A stretch of DNA of 64,000 nt, from positions 1,736,001 to 1,800,000 of the forward strand of contig JAECYW010000007.1 of the NCBI GenBank assembly GCA_023014335.1, given 5' to 3'. Positions 57,268-64,000 of the stretch are shown here, one piece after another. Each line of letters opens with the position of its first letter. Positions within the stretch are counted from its first letter, which is position 1. The notes under the pieces are model-generated. The model did not search any database. It was not told the origin of the DNA and saw only the letters and a list, made by a program, of their open reading frames with translations. Both the position numbers and the translations under genes were made by a program. This DNA comes from Galerina marginata (Eukaryota; Basidiomycota; Agaricomycetes; Agaricales; Galerinaceae).

Positions 57268-59215
57268 ATGAGCCAGGCTTATTACACAGGGGTCCCAAGG
57301 ACGACACCCGACGAGAAGATAAAGGAAGTGGGTCATCAAGTACCGTCTTCCGATACCGATACCGAGAGCCTTGAAGAATCAAAGGCCCAGGATGCACGAC
57401 CTCAGAGCGGTTCAACATTGGTTGGCTTTTTTTTTGCTTCTCATATAAGCGCCGAGAATTCACTTCTTTATCTTAAGGACTGGAAATCTCTCATCACACC
57501 GATAGGAACTACAGTTCTTGCAGTAGGTCTTGCGGTTGGACACTACGCGTTTAATGCCTGGATCCACGGAAAACCTGTGTAAGTACGCTGATTCAGTTGA
57601 GTCCATAAATTTGACCGGAACCGTCACGGTTTGTTTTCTTAGGGCGACGATCAAAGTGCCCCAAGATTGGGTAACTCGGATTGGTGTCGGATTTTCTTTC
57701 GGATTTCAATCAGCTGTTGGAGCCACCATGGCATTTGTACTCCTTCAATGTCTTTGGCTTTCGGTCTTGCGTAAACCGTTGACTATCAAAGGTGCGTAAC
57801 TTACTGTTGAAACTTCCGCCCTTGTTGAGAGATACCGGACCTAGAAATCGACAATCTGTACCAGATTGAACGACGGGAAAAGTTATACAAATCGCTTCCA
57901 CAAGCCCTTTCGATTAACCCAGCCATGGTCATATTCTCTGCTCTTACTCTCTTCCTTCCTCTGGCCGGTGTCTTCGCTCCGGGTTCCCTGACTGTCATTA
58001 ACCAGAACTACACGGATATTCCCGGTCCCTGTTCAATCCCCAGTGGCAATCTTTCGACTCCAAATGTGACCGATTCCACCTCTCTGTTCACAACAGGTGG
58101 TATTGGGTACTGGCAAAGCGTCACGCCAAGAGCTACGACACTCACCACCCAGTGGTTCGTGAATCAACAAATTCCGAATCTCCCTCAAGCATGTGGGCCT
58201 AACTGCAGGTACAAGGTATCTGTGCCTTCCATCTTGTTTCAATGTACGCCAAACCCTCCATCATTGCCGTACGCACAAGGAGGACTTCCGCCAGACGTTC
58301 CGTTCAGTGACCGTTCTAGCACACTTTGGAATGCGACAACCGATCCCACTTCGAGGTGGTCTTTTTATGTTGCCTGGAAGTCCAATAACGGAACTGGAAC
58401 ATCGGGAAACGCATCTTGCTCTCCTATTCAAGCTTTGTATGATGTTGAGGTCCGTGCCATCACGATGTATATTAATTTGGTCGCTGATATTTCTTTTATT
58501 CTCAAGGTCCAGACGAAAGACGGTGCCCAATTTGTGAGCACCAACGTCACCGAAATTACTTCACCGATACCGGAGGGTATCACAAATGTGACCTTTATCG
58601 GGGAAAACTCCGACTCACCCTATCTCGCTTTCTGGATGCAGCTTGCCTCTCTTTCGTACGCAACGAAGGCCCTCTTCCTGGGCACGGCAGTTGTTCAATT
58701 TGGTATGACCTCTACGTTTTTGGAAAGCAACACGACAGCTAGCCAGGCTTCCTTCGTGAAAATACCCGTTCAAACCGACTTTGATGACCCAGTATATGTC
58801 TGGGGTGATGTCATAAAAGGGATCGAGGAGACGTCGCATAACTTCACGGCTTCGCTGCTCACGATGCAATTGGGAGATCTAAATGCCGAATGTTTCTTTG
58901 ACCAGCAAGCTGCAATTTATCGATTTATATCTTATTCGCTATGGGCACCATATGGCGTAAGTTTTTATTGTATCCTTGATTCATTTTACAATCTAATAGT
59001 TTCTTTCTTCTTTTATCTAGGCTGCTTTGGGTATTGCCTTGATTTCGCTTGCTGTCGCCGTTACGATCATGACACGAAATGACACTGGTCGTATCACGAC
59101 TTCGTTTACAGATACAATTAATTTGACAAGGGGCCTGGAGGAAGAGATTTCTGCTGACGCGAAGTTAAGGCTAAGAGCAGGGAAGAGCGGTAAGCTTGAG
59201 TACACAGTCCGATAG
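57268..59215 (+). CDS. multi-pass membrane protein with large N-glycosylated extracytosolic domain, 588 aa
   Basis: Four exons (57268-57578, 57643-57791, 57845-58956, 59021-59215; sum 1767 nt, 588 aa). The N-terminal ~60 residues are acidic and Ser/Thr-rich. TM helices follow at about 80-98 (LITPIGTTVLAVGLAVGHYA), 113-140 (VTRIGVGFSFGFQSAVGATM...LLQCLWLSVL) and 170-185 (MVIFSALTLFLPLAGVFAPG). A loop of about 300 residues has many N-glycosylation sites (NYT, NLS, NVT, NAT, NGT, NAS, NTT, NFT) and Cys pairs. A last TM (AALGIALISLAVAVTIM) leads to a short charged tail. This layout is frequent in Agaricomycete surface proteins of unknown function. No catalytic motif seen. Confidence 0.75.
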
Positions 59216-59632
59216 TACACCGCGTAGGGGAGCCTTAGGAATACGTAGATTTTTCCTTCATGACATTAAGATAGTATATGTCCATAACGATTGTTGACGT
59301 TTTACGCATTTCTCAGATTGTTGAACGTGTTTCCGAAATAAATACTTATTGAGGCTTTCGGTTCTTTTGTAGATTGAAATATTTGAGTCACCCGTTGGAA
59401 CTTGACTCCACACTTCGTCAATTCACCACCGTCAAGAATAGGACATGAGTAATCAGATATATTTGATGAAGCGTTACATAAAGTTCACGAAGCTTACCCC
59501 ACTTGCAATTGGTCCCTGTTTACCGACGCGTCGTGACAAACAACGCGTACATAACGACAAAGCCAGCGGGTCAATGCTTCCAAACCTTCCCACGATCTTT
59601 TTTCTCCACACTCAAGACACAAAACCTATGAA
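59216..59632. other. intergenic, promoter side of F-box-like gene A5
   Basis: No supported gene; it does not contain the promoter block seen at A1, A2 and A4. Confidence 0.35.
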
Positions 59633-61168
59633 ATGCCAGACAACCGACAGGATCCAAGCACGGATGCTGAATTATCCAAATTAACGCAGCAGAAGTCGAG
59701 ATGCAAGGCAGAACGAGAAGCCCTTGTCCTTCGTATCGAGGAACTTGACCAAGAAGTCATCCGGATTGAGGCTAATTACGCCGCGATTCATAACAAGCGT
59801 TTACCTCTGTTAGGTCTTCCTACGGAGGTTACATGCATGATCTTTCAGTTTGCTGTGGGATCCAGATACCATATATCAGGACACAAACGGCGTTATTTCG
59901 AAGTCATTGCCTCCCATGTTTGTCGCCAATGGCGATCCATCTCTCTCATGTACCCTCGTTTATGGGCAAGATTTTTTTACGTTGGCCCAAAAACCTTTCT
60001 TAACGATATGGATCGATTGGATGCGTATTTGGACCGGTCAGTGTCACACGACTTGGAATTGTGGTTGGATTTTAGGGCGACACCTATCGAAAACGAACTC
60101 ACTTTACTGGAGAAGATTTTAGGGCATATAGAGCGGTGGAAATGCTTCGTAGTATTTTCCGAGGGGGAAGCCTCACTCTTTGGCCTCTATTCTAGGATCT
60201 GGCATCTCGGCGCCCCCAAACTCGAACATTTTTCCTTTGTTTGCGCAGTGTTCAATTTCTCTAGGCCGTATATTCCAGTCAGCAGCCTAGAACCTACACT
60301 CTTCACAAATGGCGCGCCAAAACTGCAATCGGTTGTATTCGGCTGCTCGAGTGCAATTTGCCTACCCTCATTATCCAACATCACTACGCTTTGCCTGGGA
60401 ACTCTGCACGATGGCATGGCGATCGCCATTCCCTGGTCGACATTTCACCTTATTCTAACGCTCCCTTTGCTATCAAATCTATCGCTAGCTGGCAACGTTG
60501 TTAATCACCCTCGTGCCAACGCAACTAGCCCAATCACTGTGGGCAACCTCTTGCACTTCCGTTGCGGAGGATGCGGGGTTCTGCCATCCTTCCTGCCCCT
60601 GCTCCGAGCCCCGTTACTTCAAACACTCGTTATTCAGAACGATGGTTTTAATGATGTGTTCCTAGAGTCGGTTGGTGCTTCTGCGGAACCTTACGCATTT
60701 CCCGCCTTACAAACAATATCCTTGCTCAACGTTACATTTGATCCACCCGCGGCAGCTAGGTATTTTGCGTGGATGACGGAATCGGCCACGGAAATTCTAC
60801 TCTTTGAGGAGGAATCTTGTCAAACGCTCCTCTCTGCGCTTCAATGCAGCGAGGAATATCCAGAGAAAACTTACTGGAGTAAAGTGAAGCTACTTACATG
60901 CGATTTTTGCCATTGGAACAACGACGACTATACGACCTTTTTGGAATTTGCAAAAGCTCGTTCGAAGAATGGCCTCATTATTCGGGTGTTCTATCGGTTG
61001 GATAGCTTTTGGAGGCAGGATTTAGCCCCAGAGTGCGTCGTCCTCAAGGACGCTTGTGCTGTTGAAGTAATGGATGTCGAGGACAACCCATTATCTCAAC
61101 CTTGGCCACCTGGACCGTATAATTATCTGCATGATAGCGAAGACTCCTTCAAGGTCGGCTCCTATTAA
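59633..61168 (+). CDS. F-box-like protein A5, 511 aa
   Basis: Single exon starting MPDNRQDPSTDAELSKLTQQ. Same domain order as A1-A4 but clearly diverged: N-terminal coiled coil (about 12-50, REALVLRIEELDQEVIRIEA), F-box-like domain (LPTEVTCMIFQFAVG, SHVCRQWRSISLMYPRLWARF), then LRR-like repeats (LQSVVFGCSSAICLPSLSNI, LLSNLSLAGNVV, RAPLLQTLVIQND). The C-terminus differs from A1-A4 and carries the signature MDVEDNPLSQPWPPG shared with A6. Predicted SCF adaptor. The local pair A5-A6 arose by tandem duplication. Confidence 0.85.
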   Translation: MPDNRQDPSTDAELSKLTQQKSRCKAEREALVLRIEELDQEVIRIEANYAAIHNKRLPLLGLPTEVTCMIFQFAVGSRYHISGHKRRYFEVIASHVCRQWRSISLMYPRLWARFFYVGPKTFLNDMDRLDAYLDRSVSHDLELWLDFRATPIENELTLLEKILGHIERWKCFVVFSEGEASLFGLYSRIWHLGAPKLEHFSFVCAVFNFSRPYIPVSSLEPTLFTNGAPKLQSVVFGCSSAICLPSLSNITTLCLGTLHDGMAIAIPWSTFHLILTLPLLSNLSLAGNVVNHPRANATSPITVGNLLHFRCGGCGVLPSFLPLLRAPLLQTLVIQNDGFNDVFLESVGASAEPYAFPALQTISLLNVTFDPPAAARYFAWMTESATEILLFEEESCQTLLSALQCSEEYPEKTYWSKVKLLTCDFCHWNNDDYTTFLEFAKARSKNGLIIRVFYRLDSFWRQDLAPECVVLKDACAVEVMDVEDNPLSQPWPPGPYNYLHDSEDSFKVGSY

Positions 61169-61858
61169 CAATTACAAGGCAAAAAAGGTTACGTCGGTTT
61201 ATGATTTCGCGCCATAGTTAATTTGGTGCGTCATATTTAGCGATGGTGGAGATTGGAATGATAAGTGGTTGCAGTCAGTGAGAGATGGAGACTCGTTGGC
61301 GTCGAGCTGAAAAATGGATATTGGGACGCTATGTTTCAGGGTGAAAACGGACAGCCTTTGAAGGAAACTCCTTTAACAATACCTTGTGTCTCGTAGATGA
61401 GCATAACGATGGACTTACTCAAGTCTTACGCCAGTCGCTGCAGCAACCGGTATACAATCTTAAAAAGCAAGAATTTTTGAATTCAAATGGCAGGAGCCAA
61501 TAAAATCGTGAAGCTTGGCTGTTGACTGGGGCGAGGATGAATAAGTCAGCCCGCCCAACAGTTTTCGAATATCACAAACCTCCCACGCTCTTTTCTTCAT
61601 CGTAAGTTTCAACCCCTCCAACGAAATTTCTCCGACAGCTGGTTTTGTGCCAAAGTAGTGCTCGGATGTGTTAGCGCTCAGCACTCAGCTCTTGTTTCAT
61701 TTCCCTCGAACATTTTATCCCACTGCAGAGCAAACAGTACCCTCAGAAACTCCTGTTCTTTCCGCCTTTTCAACAATTTCAAGTACGCAGTGCATTGTAA
61801 CCCAAATTACTACTTTCTGACATCCCTCATAGCGCCCAAGACATAGACACTCACAAAA
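61169..61858. other. A5-A6 intergenic region
   Basis: No gene. Holds the A5 3' UTR and A6 promoter; nothing distinctive. Confidence 0.35.
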
Positions 61859-63379
61859 ATGTTAAACAACCGACTGGACTCGAGCAAGGATGCAAAATTA
61901 TCCGAGTTAAATCAGAGGAAGTTGAAACGCAAAGCAGAACTAGAGGTCCTTACCTGTCGCATCGAGGAAATCAATCAGGAACTCATCCAGATTGAGGCTG
62001 AACACGCCGCGATCCACAATACACGCGTTGCTTTGTTAGCGCTGCCAACGGAGGTTACGTGCCTCATCTTCCAGTTTGCTCTAGGTTATCATATACCACG
62101 GCACTCTGGGCCTTTCTTCGAAGTCACTGCCTCCCATGTTTGTCGCCAATGGCGAACCATCTCTCTCGGGTATCCTCTTCTATGGACAAGATTCTACTAC
62201 GGTTACCGAAGGTTTTTTTTTCGCGATCTGGATCGGTTGACTGCGTATTTGGACCGGTCGGTGCCGCAGGGATTGGAGTTATGGCTGGACTTTAGGGCAA
62301 CCGCCGTCAGCGAAGAATCTGCTTTAATGGATAAGACCTTAGAGCACGTGGACCGGTGGAAATTCTTCACAGTATTTACCTCTGGAGAAGAATCCCTCGT
62401 TCACTTCCTTCACAAGATCAAGCATGTTTGTGCTCCCAGCCTCGAACATTTCGCCTTCTCTTGCGAGGTATCAGGTTCCACTGCGCCGCATGGCCTTCTG
62501 AGCAACCTAGATCCTACGATCTTCACCAACGGCGCTCCGAAACTGCGGTCTGTAATATTAGACTGCTCAAGTGTGGCCTGTTTACCTTCATTATCCAACA
62601 TCACTACACTTCGCCTAGAAACTACACATGGCGGCATAGTATTCCCTTTTCCCTGGTCGACATTTCAGCAAATTCTAACACTCCCGTGGTTAGCAAACCT
62701 ATCCCTCGTCGGCGATGTTTCTCATGGGCCCGAACCTAGCTCGTCTGGCCAAATCACAATGACCAAACTCAAACACCTTCGTTGCAGCGAATATGGAAAT
62801 TTGTCACATCTGTTATTCCGGCTTCGGGCCCCATTACTTCAGGCACTCATCATCCACGACCTTCATCTGCCGTGGGCTGGAGCTTCTCTAGAGCCTTACG
62901 TTTTCCCCTCCCTACGATCAGTGACTTTGATAAGTATCACAATGGATACACCTTCAGTCGCATGGTATCTTGCGCAAACTACGGAATCCGCCACGGAAAT
63001 CCTGATTTCAGCAGACGACTCTGGTCTAACCATATTCTCAGTGCTTCAGAGAAGCGAGGAGTTTTCAGAGAAAATATATTGGAGTAATGTGAAGATCCTC
63101 ACTTGCAACTTTAGACATATGGAAGTCAACGACGATGGAGCTTTTGTTATGTTTGCAAAATCTCGCCGCAAGAATGACCTCATCGTCCGGATATTCAACC
63201 GTATGGATAGGCAATGGAGAATGTCGTTCCCTCTAGAACGCGATGCCTTCACGGAGGCATGTACTCTTGAAATCATGGATGTCGAGGACAACCCATTCTC
63301 TCAACTTTGGCCACCCGGAGAACAAAATTTTGAGCACTTCGACGACGACGAGGATCCCTTCGACGTCAAACCCTATTGA
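61859..63379 (+). CDS. F-box-like protein A6, 506 aa
   Basis: Single exon starting MLNNRLDSSKDAKLSELNQR. Coiled coil about 10-50 (LEVLTCRIEEINQELIQIEA), F-box-like domain (LPTEVTCLIFQFALG, SHVCRQWRTISLGYPLLWTRF), LRR-like repeats (LRSVILDCSSVACLPSLSNI, LANLSLVGDVSHG, MTKLKHLRCSEYG), C-terminal signature MDVEDNPFSQLWPPG followed by an acidic FDDDEDPFD tail. Closest relative in the window is A5 (tandem duplicate, 690 bp away). Predicted SCF ubiquitin-ligase adaptor, substrate unknown. Looks intact. Confidence 0.85.
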   Translation: MLNNRLDSSKDAKLSELNQRKLKRKAELEVLTCRIEEINQELIQIEAEHAAIHNTRVALLALPTEVTCLIFQFALGYHIPRHSGPFFEVTASHVCRQWRTISLGYPLLWTRFYYGYRRFFFRDLDRLTAYLDRSVPQGLELWLDFRATAVSEESALMDKTLEHVDRWKFFTVFTSGEESLVHFLHKIKHVCAPSLEHFAFSCEVSGSTAPHGLLSNLDPTIFTNGAPKLRSVILDCSSVACLPSLSNITTLRLETTHGGIVFPFPWSTFQQILTLPWLANLSLVGDVSHGPEPSSSGQITMTKLKHLRCSEYGNLSHLLFRLRAPLLQALIIHDLHLPWAGASLEPYVFPSLRSVTLISITMDTPSVAWYLAQTTESATEILISADDSGLTIFSVLQRSEEFSEKIYWSNVKILTCNFRHMEVNDDGAFVMFAKSRRKNDLIVRIFNRMDRQWRMSFPLERDAFTEACTLEIMDVEDNPFSQLWPPGEQNFEHFDDDEDPFDVKPY

Positions 63380-63791
63380 TGTTTTCATCGCCTCTTTTAC
63401 TTTATGTTGAGATCGCGAGTAATGAGTATATATGTTCTTTCGCATTTGTATTCTCCTTAGGAAGAATTAAAGCTCTTTTTGTTTGGTTCCCACAGTATCA
63501 TTTGTTTTATTTTTGAAGTTGGGTTTCAAGAAACTATCATGATCGTCGATGCCTCGTTTAGAGATCTAAATGAATAACTCCTCTCAACTTTCAAGTGCAA
63601 AGCTTCCCCAATCACCTTTTCATCCTTAAGCCTCAGACTCCGTCATTCCTGAGCCCCCATACAAATCCCAACGGAGTGGCTCCTTCGCAGTGCCAGCCGC
63701 CAAAACTGAACCAACCTCTACGAAAGGTCCGATATTCGTTATACCAAAAGTACAGACTTTTACGACTCCAAACAAAGCAGACGACTGGATA
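63380..63791. other. A6-A7 intergenic region
   Basis: No separate gene. The in-frame sequence just before the A7 ATG (TFTTPNKADDWI) is open for some codons, so the A7 start could lie further upstream. Confidence 0.3.
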
Positions 63792-64000
63792 ATGCCCGCT
63801 CGAATGGGCGAGAGGGAGGCGGCAGAACTTTTTAGGCTCCTAGAAACGAAAGTGAAGTACGAGGCCGAATGCGAGGCCCTCGCTCTTCGTCTCAAGGAGC
63901 TGGATCGCAAAACACGCGAAGCTCAGGTGGCATACGGAGTTGCTCGCAACAGATACACACCTTTGTTGACGCTCCCTGTGGAGGTTACGTGCTTGATCTT
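63792..64000 (+). CDS. F-box-like protein A7 (N-terminus only; runs off window)
   Basis: Begins MPARMGEREAAELFRLLETK, continues through a coiled coil (ECEALALRLKELDRKTREAQ) into the start of the F-box-like domain (LLTLPVEVTCLIF) at the window edge. It is the third member of the right-hand cluster in the same orientation as A5 and A6. About 69 codons are visible; the rest lies outside. Confidence 0.75.
   Translation, partial: MPARMGEREAAELFRLLETKVKYEAECEALALRLKELDRKTREAQVAYGVARNRYTPLLTLPVEVTCLI

Overview
This window comes from a nuclear genome of a filamentous fungus, most likely a mushroom-forming basidiomycete (Agaricomycetes). The evidence is the gene architecture: many exons separated by introns of about 50-65 nt with GTRNGT...YAG ends, a multi-exon uL1 ribosomal protein gene, a seven-transmembrane protein of a type common in Agaricomycetes, and large expansions of F-box-like genes. 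No rRNA, convincing tRNA, CRISPR array or bacterial-type operon was seen. Exon joins were done by hand, and the multi-exon models given with full coordinates have exon sums divisible by three.

Region by region. 1-11.5 kb is mostly conserved housekeeping sequence: the 3' part of a NatC auxiliary subunit gene (Mak10/NAA35), a small single-TM protein, a 7TM protein, a nucleolar/nuclear-looking hypothetical protein and RPL10A. 12.5-29.4 kb is a dynamic block. It holds three tandem-like F-box-like genes on the minus strand. Two are cleanly split by different DNA transposons with readable target-site duplications (TA and 8 bp). It also holds an FAD monooxygenase whose first intron was inflated to 1.5 kb by repeat DNA, four decayed copies of an unknown sequence, a second hAT-type element, and an orphan F-box promoter carrying a mariner-type MITE.

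29.4-34.7 kb is a GH5 steryl-glucosidase-like gene enclosed by a ~450-490 bp imperfect inverted repeat. 34.9-36.9 kb is a secreted subtilisin-like protease. 39.5-41.6 kb is a fourth F-box-like gene, an inverted segmental duplicate (with its 3' flank) of the one at 22.3-23.8 kb. 42-49.3 kb carries small genes: a short secreted protein, an OPA3-like protein, two unknown small proteins and a protein made of repeated amphipathic segments. 49.7-53 kb is a tandem pair of a second F-box family. 53.3-59.2 kb holds a hypothetical protein, a degraded AT-rich/GC-palindromic stretch and a 588-residue glycosylated membrane protein. 59.6-64 kb is a second cluster of the first F-box-like family, running off the end of the window.

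How the genes fit together: the F-box-like proteins are expected substrate adaptors of SCF ubiquitin ligases. Their arrangement shows gene birth and death in action: tandem and inverted duplication, shared promoter blocks, transposon disruption in otherwise open frames, and a promoter left without its gene. The remaining genes are independent and do not form an evident pathway cluster.
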